Shown here one piece after another: positions 54,737 through 63,366 of a stretch of 64,000 bases of DNA (its first letter is position 1; each line of letters starts with the position of its first letter). This DNA is from Gemmatimonadota bacterium (lineage in GTDB: Bacteria > Gemmatimonadota > Gemmatimonadetes > Longimicrobiales > Gaopeijiaceae): assembly GCA_022825135.1 (NCBI GenBank), contig JAJDYN010000019.1, positions 1 through 64,000 on the forward strand. The letters are read 5' to 3'. The notes under the pieces are model-generated. The model saw nothing but the letters and a program-made list of their open reading frames with translations, was not told the DNA's origin and searched no databases. Made by a program: the position numbers and the translations under genes.

Positions 54737-55713
54737 TGCTCGCCCGGGCCGCAGCCGACTTCTACTGGATGGGGCGCTACTTCGAGCGCGCGGAGCACAC
54801 CGCCCGGCTGCTCGAGTATCAGCTCACGCGCCTCGTCGACACGCCCGCCGGCGAGCTGGCGCTGGGCTGGAGGGTCATCTACCGCGCACTGGGACAATCG
54901 GCGCCGATCACCCCCACCGTCACCGACGAAGCCGAATCGTTCCTGCTCGCCGACGCCTACACGCTCGCTGCGAGCCTGGTCGAGGAAACCACCAACCCCG
55001 ACTCCATGATCCGCTGCTGGACCATGGCGCGGGACAACGCCAAGCAGCTCAGGCCGTGGCTCCCGGTCGGGGTCTGGACGTGCCTCAACCAGGGCTTCTT
55101 CTGGCTTCGGGACTGCGACTTCCCCGCCGCCTGGGCGACCGGACCGGCGGCGCTGGCGGGCGAAGCGATCGACCGGCTGCGGCTGCTGGCGGGGGTGGCG
55201 GACGCGCGCATGCCCCGCGACGACGCCTGGCGCTTCCTGGAGCTCGGGCGATTCGTCGAACGCCTTCAGCACCAGGTGGCTCTGCTCGACGCCTGGGACC
55301 GGATCGGCCAGGGCTCCGGGGACGCGCCCTCGCTGTCCTGGGCGGGGCTCCTGCGGGTCTGCGCGGCCCATGAGTTCTACTGCCGCACCCACTCCATGGT
55401 GATCCGCCGGGGGCCGGCGCTGGCATTCCTGGCCCGCAACCCGGAGTTGCCCCGGTCGCTTTGCTTCGCGGTGCATCGCATCGAGAAGCTCCTTGCGGGC
55501 ATCGACCCGAGAGGCGCGCGCTATCCCCTGGCGGCTCCCCACCGCATGGTCCTGCGCCTGTCGGCAACGGTGGAGACGGACCCGGCGAACGAGAGCGATC
55601 GCGGAGGGGATGGCGGGTCCTTCGAGGCTCTGCTGAAGGACAGCCGGGCGTTGCACGGCATCACCGTGTCGACGTATTTCGACTACCCCGTGGAAGCCGG
55701 GCTGCCGTCGTGA
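54736..55713 (+). CDS. Alpha-E domain protein
   Basis: 325-residue all-helical protein of the alpha-E family, starting MLARAAADFYWMGRYFERAE, the family signature, and containing ARDNAKQLRPWLPVGVWTCL and FLELGRFVERLQHQVALLD. It always accompanies the permuted ATP-grasp protein and a transglutaminase in this triad, and is proposed to act in the same peptide-modifying reaction. The start overlaps the upstream stop by one base, and its own stop overlaps the transglutaminase GTG (GTGA). Confidence 0.92.
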   Translation: MLARAAADFYWMGRYFERAEHTARLLEYQLTRLVDTPAGELALGWRVIYRALGQSAPITPTVTDEAESFLLADAYTLAASLVEETTNPDSMIRCWTMARDNAKQLRPWLPVGVWTCLNQGFFWLRDCDFPAAWATGPAALAGEAIDRLRLLAGVADARMPRDDAWRFLELGRFVERLQHQVALLDAWDRIGQGSGDAPSLSWAGLLRVCAAHEFYCRTHSMVIRRGPALAFLARNPELPRSLCFAVHRIEKLLAGIDPRGARYPLAAPHRMVLRLSATVETDPANESDRGGDGGSFEALLKDSRALHGITVSTYFDYPVEAGLPS

Positions 55714-56582
55714 GCGCGCGCTATTCCATCCGGCACGAGCTGGAGTTCCGCTACGACGCGCCGGTGCGCGGATCGGTCATGACCCTCTTCCTGTCTCCGG
55801 TTCGGGATCGCCGCCAGCAGCTTCGCAGCTTCTCGATCGAGACGGATCCCGGGGGAGCGGTGTTCGAGTTCCGGGGACCCTTCGGGAATCGCGGCCACTT
55901 CTTCGACCGGCCGGGCACCCACCGGGCACTCCGGATCGTCGCCCGCTCCCGCGTGGAGGTCTCGCCCCCCGGAGAGATTGCCGGCGGCACCGGATCCTGT
56001 TCCTGGGAGACGCTCGCTTCCGCCATCCGGACGCCTCAGCTCTGGCTCATGCTGCAGCCGAGCCGCTTCGCGCAGCCGTCATCCGCCGCCCTGGGACAGT
56101 TCGTCGCGGCGCGCGGCATCGAGAAGAGAGACGATGTCCTGGAGAGCATTCGAGCCCTGCTCCGAGGCGTCTACGAGGCTTTCGAGTTCTCACCCGGCAT
56201 CACCGCGGCCGACTCGCCCATCGAGCATATCCTGGAGACGGGCCGGGGCGTGTGCCAGGACTACGCTCACGTCATGATCTCCGTCCTGCGCGGCTGGGGC
56301 GTCCCCTCCCGCTACGTCTCCGGCTACCTCGGACCCGACGGCAGCCTGTCTTCAACCAATGAGAGCCATGCCTGGGTGGAATGCTGGTTGCCCGGGTTCG
56401 GATGGCGTGGTTTCGATCCCGCCAACAACTGCGCCTGCGATGAGCGCCATGTGCGCGCCGCGGTCGGCAGGGACTACGCCGACGTTCCCCCGGTGCGGGG
56501 GGTTTTCCGCGGAGCCGCCAACTCGGCCCTCGGGACGCGCGTGAAGGTGGTCCGGGACGGGCAGGGCGAGATCGAGCAGTGA
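55710..56582 (+). CDS. Transglutaminase-like protein
   Basis: 290-residue protein with a bacterial transglutaminase N-terminal beta-domain (SIRHELEFRYDAPVRGSVMT) and a C-terminal papain-like core. The catalytic triad is visible as Cys in GRGVCQDYAHVMI, His in ESHAWVECWLPG and Asp in GFDPANNC. It could cleave or transfer amide bonds of the product made by the ATP-grasp enzyme. It overlaps the alpha-E gene by 4 nt, so the three genes form a translationally coupled operon. Confidence 0.92.
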   Translation: MSARYSIRHELEFRYDAPVRGSVMTLFLSPVRDRRQQLRSFSIETDPGGAVFEFRGPFGNRGHFFDRPGTHRALRIVARSRVEVSPPGEIAGGTGSCSWETLASAIRTPQLWLMLQPSRFAQPSSAALGQFVAARGIEKRDDVLESIRALLRGVYEAFEFSPGITAADSPIEHILETGRGVCQDYAHVMISVLRGWGVPSRYVSGYLGPDGSLSSTNESHAWVECWLPGFGWRGFDPANNCACDERHVRAAVGRDYADVPPVRGVFRGAANSALGTRVKVVRDGQGEIEQ

Positions 56583-56620
56583 GGAAACCGGCCAGCGACT
56601 CAACCTCATGGAGGGACGAA

Positions 56621-57385
56621 ATGTCTCCGACCCGCAGTGCACGCATACCCTTGTTCGCGCTCGTCCTCGCACTGACGCTCTCCATTGCGGGCCCGGTGCG
56701 GGGCCAGTCCGCCTCCATCGGCGCCGACGTGGTCAGCCGCTACGTCTGGCGCGGCACCGACTTCGGGGAATCGATGTCCGTTCAGCCCGCGCTGACGCTC
56801 GGTTTCGGAGATCTGGAGGTGGGCGCCTGGGGCTCCTACTCCATCTCCGCCTCCGGAGCGGGCGCCAACGAGAACGACATCTGGGCCACGTATACCGTCA
56901 CGGCCTCGAACGGCTCCTCGTTCTCCTTCGGGTTCACGGACTACTACTTCCCGGGCCCCGGGGCCGACGGCTTCTTCGTCACCGACGCGCACATACTCGA
57001 GTTGTCGGCTTCCTTCACCGGGCCGGAGAGCTTCCCGATCTCGCTCTACGCCGGAAGGATGTCGCGGAACGACCCCGACAACTCCCTGTACCTGGAGGCC
57101 AGCGTTCCCGTGTCGACCTTCGAGGATGTCGACATGAGCCTGACGGCCGGGATGGTGGCCGGCGAGAGCGATTTCTACGGGACGGAAGGGACCGCGTTCG
57201 TCAATCTGGGCATATCCGCCAGCAAGGATCTGGTCATCACCGACGACTTTGCGGTGCCGGTGACCGTCTCGTACATCGTCAACGCGAACCGCCTCGCCGA
57301 AGACGACCACATGGATCACGATCACGACCACGGGCCGGATCCCGACCGCGCGTTTCTGGTCTTCGGATTCAGTCTGTCGCCATAG
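56621..57385 (+). CDS. TorF-like outer-membrane porin
   Basis: 254-residue exported protein with a signal peptide ending VRGQ. The mature part reads SASIGADVVSRYVWRGTDFG, a motif of the TorF family of putative porins, followed by strands such as LEVGAWGSYSISASGAG and SFSFGFTDYYFP. It ends in a terminal aromatic strand (FLVFGFSLSP). A His/Asp-rich loop (DDHMDHDHDHG) near the end may bind metal. It lies 38 nt after the transglutaminase gene. Confidence 0.82.
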   Translation: MSPTRSARIPLFALVLALTLSIAGPVRGQSASIGADVVSRYVWRGTDFGESMSVQPALTLGFGDLEVGAWGSYSISASGAGANENDIWATYTVTASNGSSFSFGFTDYYFPGPGADGFFVTDAHILELSASFTGPESFPISLYAGRMSRNDPDNSLYLEASVPVSTFEDVDMSLTAGMVAGESDFYGTEGTAFVNLGISASKDLVITDDFAVPVTVSYIVNANRLAEDDHMDHDHDHGPDPDRAFLVFGFSLSP

Positions 57386-57443
57386 GCGGTCGGCGCCCCG
57401 TCCCTCCAGCAGAGCGCAGGGGGCCGGAGACACCGGGACTCAG

Positions 57444-58139
57444 GTGGCCAGCGGACAGCGTGTAGCGGGCATCGTGCTCGCAGCCGGTTCCTCGACCCGG
57501 ATGGGTCGGAACAAGCTTCTTCTGGAGGTGGCGGGCGAGACCCTCCTCCGCCGCGCAGTGCGGATCTCGAGGGAGGCCGGCCTGGACCCGGTGGTGGTGG
57601 TCACGGGGCATGCGCGCGAGCGGATCGAGCGCGAGATCGCGGACCTCGACTGCACGCCCGTGTTCAACGCCGACCACGGCGCGGGCATCCAGACCTCGGC
57701 GGCTTCGGGTATCGCCGGGGTCGCGGGCGCGTGCGACGCCGCCGTGATCATGCTCGCCGACATGCCGTTCGTGACCGCGCGCATGCTGCGCACGCTGGTG
57801 GAGCGCTACGCCGCGGAGGCTCCGCCGCTGGTGGTGTCCCGGTACGGCGATGTGAACGCGCCGCCCATGCTCTACGACCGGGTGCTCTTCCCCGAGGTGA
57901 CCCGCATGCGCGCGGGGTGCGGGCGGGAGGTCGTGCGCCGCCACCACGACCGGGCGGTGCAGGTCGACTGGCCGGCGGCCCGGTTGCGCGACCTCGACCG
58001 CCCGGAGGACTACGAGGCCGTGGTCGAGGAGCTCGCGCGCGCCGGGGCGGAGGCGGCGGCGGACGCGCCCGCGGCGCATGCGGCGGCCGGGGCGGAGGAG
58101 GAGGCGGATGCGGACGGCGCCTCCGGTGAGCGGAAGTGA
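57444..58139 (+). CDS. MobA/MocA-like nucleotidyltransferase
   Basis: 231-residue NTP-transferase of the molybdenum-cofactor cytidylyltransferase type, which activates molybdopterin to the dinucleotide form used by CO dehydrogenase and xanthine dehydrogenase enzymes. The nucleotide-binding motif LAAGSSTRMGRNKLLLE (13-29), the ADHGAGIQTSAASG segment and the catalytic ADMPFV are present. The C-terminal 40 residues are Ala/Glu-rich and not conserved. It opens the CO dehydrogenase locus and overlaps the next gene (GTGA). Confidence 0.88.
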   Translation: MASGQRVAGIVLAAGSSTRMGRNKLLLEVAGETLLRRAVRISREAGLDPVVVVTGHARERIEREIADLDCTPVFNADHGAGIQTSAASGIAGVAGACDAAVIMLADMPFVTARMLRTLVERYAAEAPPLVVSRYGDVNAPPMLYDRVLFPEVTRMRAGCGREVVRRHHDRAVQVDWPAARLRDLDRPEDYEAVVEELARAGAEAAADAPAAHAAAGAEEEADADGASGERK

Positions 58140-59302
58140 CCGGCGAGCTGCTGCGCCTGGCGGCGCGGATGGAGCGCGAGCGGCGGCCGTTCGCGCTGGC
58201 GACGGTGGTGCGGAGCGAGCGCCCCACCTCCGGCAAGCCCGGCAACGGGGCGCTGATCGACCCGGACGGAACCATGCACGGGTGGATCGGCGGGAGCTGC
58301 ACCCGCTCGGAGGTGATCCGGCATGCGCTGGAGGCGCTCCGCCTGGGCGAACCCCGGCTGCTGGCCTTCGGGGCCGGCGAGGAGCGCCCCGACGATCTGG
58401 TGAAGGTATCCATGTCCTGCGCGAGCGGAGGAAAAGTGGAAGTGCACATCAACCCCGTGTTGCCGGCGCCCGTCCTGCTGGTCGCGGGTGACTCCCCCGT
58501 GGCGCTCGCCCTGCTCCGGCTGGGGAGCGCGATGGGATACCGCACGGTGGCGGCCGCGTCCGCCGGGGAGGCCGCCGGCGACGAACTGGCCGGCATCGCC
58601 GACGAGCGCGCGGAGGACCTCGCCGGCTGGGTGGGGATGCTCTCGTCCCGTCCTCCCGGAACGCGGTTCTTCGCGGTCGTGGCCACCATGGGGCGGGAGG
58701 ATGAGCGGACGCTGGCGTCGCTCGCGGCCGCCGCGCCCGACTACCTGGGCGTGGTGGCGTCCCCGAGGCGGATGCGGAGCGTGCGCGCGGTGCTGTCGGG
58801 TCTCGGGCTCGGCGACGACACGATCGGCCGCATCCGCGGGCCCGCCGGGCTCGACCTGGGCGCCGAGCAACCGGAAGAGATCGCCGTGAGCATCCTGGCC
58901 GAGATCGTGGGAGAGGCGCGGCGGGGTGGCGGAGGTGGGGCGGGCGGCGCGGGTGACGGGGCCTCGACGGTCGGTGCGGGCACCGCGGCTGACGGATCCG
59001 GCGCGGCCGGCGCGGGCACCGCGGGCGCGGTCGGCGCGGGTGACGGATCCGCCACGGCCGGTGCGGCCCCGCCGGGCGGTGGCGGCGCGACCGACGCGGG
59101 TGGCGACGCGGGCGCGGCCGACGCAACCTCCGCGGCCGCCTGGGCTACCGACCCCGTGTGTGGGATGACGGTGCCGGTGGCGGGGTCCACCACGGCGGTC
59201 CACAACGGCCGCACCCTCTACTTCTGCTGCGAGGGCTGCCGCGGCCTCTTCGAGTCGACCCCGGAGGTCTTCGCCTCCAACCCCGCGACGGGTCCAGCGT
59301 GA
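58136..59302 (+). CDS. XdhC/CoxI-family maturation factor fused to a YHS domain
   Basis: 388-residue fusion. Residues 1-260 are an XdhC/CoxI-type protein (MHGWIGGSCTRSEVIRHALE with Cys55, VSMSCASGG with Cys95, Rossmann part VLLVAGDSPVALALLRLG), a family that matures molybdenum hydroxylases. Residues 263-335 are a Gly/Ala/Asp-rich linker. Residues 337-380 are a YHS domain with Cys342 in DPVCGM and Cys364, Cys365 and Cys368 in FCCEGC, a treble-clef fold that binds copper or other metals. It overlaps the previous gene by 4 nt and the next by 4 nt. Confidence 0.9.
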   Translation: MTGELLRLAARMERERRPFALATVVRSERPTSGKPGNGALIDPDGTMHGWIGGSCTRSEVIRHALEALRLGEPRLLAFGAGEERPDDLVKVSMSCASGGKVEVHINPVLPAPVLLVAGDSPVALALLRLGSAMGYRTVAAASAGEAAGDELAGIADERAEDLAGWVGMLSSRPPGTRFFAVVATMGREDERTLASLAAAAPDYLGVVASPRRMRSVRAVLSGLGLGDDTIGRIRGPAGLDLGAEQPEEIAVSILAEIVGEARRGGGGGAGGAGDGASTVGAGTAADGSGAAGAGTAGAVGAGDGSATAGAAPPGGGGATDAGGDAGAADATSAAAWATDPVCGMTVPVAGSTTAVHNGRTLYFCCEGCRGLFESTPEVFASNPATGPA

Positions 59303-60177
59303 GACCCGAGATCCGCGCGCTGCAGGAGGCGATGCGCCGGGCGGACTACATCGCCGAGCCGTCCATCGTCACTGCCGTCCACCTGGCACGCGCGATGGAA
59401 AAGCCGCTCCTGGTCGAAGGGGACGCGGGGGTCGGCAAGACCGAGATCGCCAAAGTCATGGCGGCTCTCATGGAGACCGAACTCATCCGGCTCCAGTGCT
59501 ACGAGGGGCTCGACGTCAACACCGCCCTCTACGAATGGAACTACCAGAAGCAGCTGCTCCGCCTGCGCATGGGAGCGGATGAGACGGAGGCCGACCACCT
59601 CGAAGGCGTCATCTTCGGGCGCCGCTACCTGCTCGAGCGGCCGCTGCTGCGCGCCATCACCCGCGAGACGGCCCCGGTACTTCTCATCGATGAGATCGAC
59701 CGGGCCGACGAGGGGTTCGAGGCGTTCCTGCTCGAGGTGCTCTCCGACTTCCAGGTGACCATCCCCGAACTGGGCACCATCCGCGCGACCCACCGGCCGC
59801 TCGTCGTCCTCACCTCCAACCGGAGCCGCGAGATCGGAGACGCGCTGCGGCGGCGCTGCCTCTACCTCTATATCGAGCACCCGGCCTTCGCCAAGGAGGT
59901 CGAGATCATCCGCGCCAAGGTGCCGGGGATATCGGACGCCCTGGCCGTCCAGATCACCCACGTGGTGCAGGGCCTGCGCGCGCGCCGCCTCATGAAGCCG
60001 CCAGGCGTGGCCGAGACGCTCGACTGGGCCCGCGCGCTGGTCACGCTGCATCAGGATCATCTCGACGCTGATATCGTCTCCGAGACCCTGGGCTGCGTCG
60101 TCAAGGATCAGCACGACATCAGCCTCCTCCACGCGGAGGATGTCGAGACGCTGCTTGCCGGGGCCGGAGCCGGCTGA
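59299..60177 (+). CDS. coxD: MoxR-type AAA+ ATPase (CoxD-like)
   Basis: 292-residue AAA+ ATPase with Walker A GDAGVGKT (41-48), Walker B VLLIDEID (127-134), and sensor motif TSNRSREIGDALRRRCLYL. CoxD of Oligotropha is a MoxR ATPase needed to build the [CuSMoO2] cluster of CO dehydrogenase; the position between XdhC and CoxE genes supports the same role. GTG 59299 overlaps the previous stop (GTGA). Confidence 0.9.
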   Translation: MRPEIRALQEAMRRADYIAEPSIVTAVHLARAMEKPLLVEGDAGVGKTEIAKVMAALMETELIRLQCYEGLDVNTALYEWNYQKQLLRLRMGADETEADHLEGVIFGRRYLLERPLLRAITRETAPVLLIDEIDRADEGFEAFLLEVLSDFQVTIPELGTIRATHRPLVVLTSNRSREIGDALRRRCLYLYIEHPAFAKEVEIIRAKVPGISDALAVQITHVVQGLRARRLMKPPGVAETLDWARALVTLHQDHLDADIVSETLGCVVKDQHDISLLHAEDVETLLAGAGAG

Positions 60178-60247
60178 TGCGCGCGCGCCGGCAGTTCGCG
60201 GTACGCGATGCGGCCATCGCACCGGCGCCGCCGGGGCACGCGCGCTG

Positions 60248-61417
60248 ATGCCCGCCACGGCCCCGGCCCCCGAACGCCACCTCGTCGCCCACCTCGCCCG
60301 CTTCTCCGGTGAGCTCCGCCACGTCGGCGTTCCCGTCGGCCTGCGCGACGAGATCGACGGCGCCGCAGCCCTCCGCTTCATCGACATCGGCGACCCGGAG
60401 GAGGTGCGGCTGGCGCTCCGCAGCGCGCTCAAGATCCCGCGCCGCTGGTGGGCCGCCTTCGACCGCCTCTTCGACGAGAGCTGGCGCCGCGCCGCCCTTC
60501 CCCACCCCGCCCGCGACCGGAACGCCCCGCGCATCCCCCGCCGCTGGCGTGGCGACGAGAACACCGAGGCGCCGCTCGCGCGCATCCGCCGCCAACTGGA
60601 CGAGCGGACCGGCACGGGCGAGGCCGAGGTGCCCGACGCCGACGGCGAACTCCCCGGCTACAGCCCGCGCGCGCTCCTGCGCAAGAAGGTGTTCGACGAG
60701 TGCACGCCGGACGACCTCCGCGACATGGAGCGCTTGCTGGAACGGCTCGCGGCCCGCATCGCCACCCGCCCGAGCCGCCGCCTGGTGCCGTCCGCGCGCG
60801 GGCCGGTCGTGGACGTGCGCCGGAGCTTCCGCCGCTCCCTGGCTCACGGCGGCGAACTGGTCGAACTGGCGCGCCGCGCGCGGGCCGTCGAGCTCCCCAG
60901 CCTGGTGGTCCTCTGCGACACCAGCGGGTCCATGGACGCCTGCTCGCGCTTCCTGCTCGCGTTCGTCTTCGCGCTGCGCAAGGTCACGCGCCGTACCGAG
61001 ATCTTCGCCTTCAACACCTCGCTCACGCGCCTGACCCCGTGGCTCCGGACCGGCGACGTCACGGGCACCCTGGAGCGGCTCGCGCGCAACGTGGAGGACT
61101 GGTCCGGCGGGACCCGCATCGGCGAATGCCTGCTCGCCTTCGTCGACAACCACTTGCGGCACACCGTGCGAAGCGATACCACGGTGTTGATCCTGAGCGA
61201 CGGGCTCGACCGGGGCGACACCGGGTCGCTGGAGACGGCCCTGCTGGCCATCCGCCGGCGCGCCCGCCGCATCATCTGGCTGAACCCGCTCATGGGCGAC
61301 CCGCGCTATCGCCCGGAGGCGAAGGGCATGCAGGCGGCGCTGCCGCACGTGGACCGTCTCGTGCCCGCCCATAATCTCGAGGCGCTGGAGGCACTGTTGC
61401 CGATGATCGAGCGTTAG
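60248..61417 (+). CDS. coxE: VWA-domain protein (CoxE-like)
   Basis: 389-residue protein with an N-terminal helical region, an Arg-rich middle, and a C-terminal von Willebrand A domain. The metal-ion-dependent adhesion site is DTSGS (224-228), with further MIDAS residues in WSGGTRIGECL and LILSDGLDRGD. CoxE partners the CoxD ATPase in cofactor assembly in carboxydotrophs. The frame is open upstream; ATG 60248 fits the N-terminus. Confidence 0.9.
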   Translation: MPATAPAPERHLVAHLARFSGELRHVGVPVGLRDEIDGAAALRFIDIGDPEEVRLALRSALKIPRRWWAAFDRLFDESWRRAALPHPARDRNAPRIPRRWRGDENTEAPLARIRRQLDERTGTGEAEVPDADGELPGYSPRALLRKKVFDECTPDDLRDMERLLERLAARIATRPSRRLVPSARGPVVDVRRSFRRSLAHGGELVELARRARAVELPSLVVLCDTSGSMDACSRFLLAFVFALRKVTRRTEIFAFNTSLTRLTPWLRTGDVTGTLERLARNVEDWSGGTRIGECLLAFVDNHLRHTVRSDTTVLILSDGLDRGDTGSLETALLAIRRRARRIIWLNPLMGDPRYRPEAKGMQAALPHVDRLVPAHNLEALEALLPMIER

Positions 61418-61439
61418 ATGCTGCGCGACGATCCCCGAA

Positions 61440-61477
61440 ATCGCGAGACTACCGCGATACCCCGCAACGCTCGCGAT
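61440..61477. promoter_or_regulatory. 8-bp inverted repeat downstream of coxE
   Basis: ATCGCGAG (61440-61447) and CTCGCGAT (61470-61477) are perfectly complementary around a 22-nt loop in the 133-nt coxE-coxG gap. This may be a transcript hairpin. Confidence 0.4.
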
Positions 61478-61504
61478 CTCCCCTCACCCGCGCGGGGGCT
61501 GAGA

Positions 61505-61520
61505 CGTTTCAACTGAAACG
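61505..61520. promoter_or_regulatory. Dyad-symmetric operator candidate upstream of coxG
   Basis: CGTTTCA-AC-TGAAACG, a perfect 7-bp inverted repeat with 2-nt spacing, 30 nt before the coxG ATG. The size and symmetry suit a homodimeric regulator site. Confidence 0.5.
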
Positions 61521-61550
61521 CTGCACAGGAAAAACGGAGAAAAAACCCGA

Positions 61551-61994
61551 ATGAAAATCCAGGACGGATTCACCATCGACGCGCCCGCGGCCGACGTCTG
61601 GGCGCTGCTCTCCGACCCCGAGCGGGTCGCGACGCTGCTCCCCGGCGCGAGCATGGGCGACAGGATCGACGACAACACCTACTCGGGCGGGATGTCCGTG
61701 AAGGTCGGACCCCTCGCGGTGGCATACGACGGGACCGTATCCTTCCAGTTGGACGAGGACGAGCGATCCGTCGAGGTGCGCGCCCGCGGCCGGGGCAAGC
61801 GGGGCATGGGCACGGCCGACATGACCATGACCAGCCAGGTGGTCGCCCACGGCGATACGCGCACCGAGGTGACGATCGATTCCGATGTCGTCGTGACCGG
61901 GATTCTGGCCCAGATGGGACGCGGCATGATCCAGGTCGTGTCGAAGAAGATGCTACAGGAGTTCGTGGGAAACCTCACCAAAGCACTTGCCTGA
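61551..61994 (+). CDS. coxG: CO dehydrogenase subunit G (SRPBCC domain)
   Basis: 147-residue SRPBCC-fold protein. The N-terminus KIQDGFTIDAPAADVWALLSDPERVATLLPGA and GPLAVAYDGTVSFQLDEDE are typical of CoxG, reported to help anchor CO dehydrogenase to the cytoplasmic membrane. The ATG is preceded by a GGAG site 11 nt upstream. It begins the run coxG-coxM-coxS-coxL. Confidence 0.9.
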   Translation: MKIQDGFTIDAPAADVWALLSDPERVATLLPGASMGDRIDDNTYSGGMSVKVGPLAVAYDGTVSFQLDEDERSVEVRARGRGKRGMGTADMTMTSQVVAHGDTRTEVTIDSDVVVTGILAQMGRGMIQVVSKKMLQEFVGNLTKALA

Positions 61995-62015
61995 CCGGCA
62001 GAGGAGAGCTGAGAC

Positions 62016-62882
62016 ATGATTCCCCCGCAGTTCGACTACCACGCCCCCGGCTCGCTCGACGAGGCGCTGGGGCTGCTCGGCTCCCTCGACGACCCGAAGG
62101 TGATGTCGGGCGGGCAGAGCCTCCTGCCGATGCTGAAGCTGCGCCTGGCCTCGCCGGCCAACATCGTGGACATCGGCCGCATCCCGGGCCTCGATACGCT
62201 CGCGGAAGAGGACGGGTTCCTGCGCATCGGCGCCCTGGTCACCGAGACGCAACTGGAACAGTCGGCGCTGGTGGCGACGGCCTATCCCATCCTGCTCGAC
62301 ACCGCGAAGGTGATCGCCGACCCGCTGGTGCGGAACCGCGCCACCATCTGCGGCAACATCGCGCACGGCGACCCCGCCAACGACCACCCCGCGACCATGC
62401 TGGCGCTCGGCGCGCAGTTGGTGGCCACGGGACCTGACGGCGCGCGCACCATCGACATCAACGACTTCTTCTTCGGGCTCTTCATGACGCTGCTCGGAGA
62501 GGATGAGATCCTGACCGAAATCCGCATCCCGGCGCCCGCCCCCAACAGCGGCGGCGCCTACGTCAAGCTCGAGCGCAAGGTGGGCGACTACGCCGTCGCC
62601 GGCTCGGCGGTGCAGCTCTCGCTGGCCGGCGACGGGACCGTGGCGAGCGCGGGCATCGGGCTCACCAACCTGGGCATCGCCCCCATCCGCGCGACCGCCG
62701 CGGAGGAGGCGCTCACCGGCCAGGCCCCCGGAGACGCCGCCATCGCCGCCGCCGCGCAGGCCGCCGCCGACGCCACCGAGCCCATCGCCGACCGGCGCGG
62801 CTCCGTCGAATACAAGCAGAACATGGCCCGCGTGCTCACGGCCCGTGCCATCCGCAAGGCGCTCGCGCGCGCAGGAGGTTAG
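62016..62882 (+). CDS. coxM: CO dehydrogenase medium subunit (FAD-binding)
   Basis: 288-residue flavoprotein subunit that passes electrons from the Fe-S clusters to the respiratory chain. FAD motifs are [20 protein letters not shown] (30-49) and [20 protein letters not shown] (106-125), with a C-terminal CO dehydrogenase flavoprotein domain (about 180-285). It lies 21 nt after coxG and 4 nt before coxS. Confidence 0.95.
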   Translation: MIPPQFDYHAPGSLDEALGLLGSLDDPKVMSGGQSLLPMLKLRLASPANIVDIGRIPGLDTLAEEDGFLRIGALVTETQLEQSALVATAYPILLDTAKVIADPLVRNRATICGNIAHGDPANDHPATMLALGAQLVATGPDGARTIDINDFFFGLFMTLLGEDEILTEIRIPAPAPNSGGAYVKLERKVGDYAVAGSAVQLSLAGDGTVASAGIGLTNLGIAPIRATAAEEALTGQAPGDAAIAAAAQAAADATEPIADRRGSVEYKQNMARVLTARAIRKALARAGG

Positions 62883-62886
62883 GGAC

Positions 62887-63366
62887 ATGGCGACACACCA
62901 GATCACCGTCACGGTGAACGGCACGGCGCACTCGGCCACGGTCGACTCGCGCCTCCTGCTCGTGCACCTGATCCGCGACGACCTCGCGCTCACCGGCACC
63001 CACATCGGCTGCGACACCACGCACTGCGGCGCGTGCACCGTGCTGGTCGATGGCGCGCCCACCAAGTCGTGCACCATGCTCGCGGTCCAGGCCAACGGCG
63101 CCGAGATCGCCACCGTCGAAGGACTCGCCGGCGCGGACGGCATGACCCCGCTGCAGGAGGGCTTCCAGCAGGAGCACGGCCTCCAGTGCGGCTTCTGCAC
63201 CCCCGGCATGCTCATGACCGGGACCGCGCTGCTCGAAAGCAATCCGGACCCCAGCGAAGCCGAGATCCGCGAGGCCATCTCCGGAAACCTCTGCCGCTGC
63301 ACCGGATACGTGAACATCGTCAAGGCGGTCGAGTACGCCGCCGCCAGGATGGGGGAGGGCGACTGA
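62887..63366 (+). CDS. coxS: CO dehydrogenase small subunit (2Fe-2S)
   Basis: 159-residue iron-sulphur subunit with two [2Fe-2S] clusters. The plant-type ferredoxin set is Cys42, Cys47, Cys50 and Cys62 ([10 protein letters not shown]...SC), and the helical domain set is Cys101, Cys104, Cys136 and Cys138 (CGFC...CRC). ATG 62887 has an AGGAGG site 7-12 nt upstream. The stop overlaps the coxL ATG (TGATG). Confidence 0.96.
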   Translation: MATHQITVTVNGTAHSATVDSRLLLVHLIRDDLALTGTHIGCDTTHCGACTVLVDGAPTKSCTMLAVQANGAEIATVEGLAGADGMTPLQEGFQQEHGLQCGFCTPGMLMTGTALLESNPDPSEAEIREAISGNLCRCTGYVNIVKAVEYAAARMGEGD

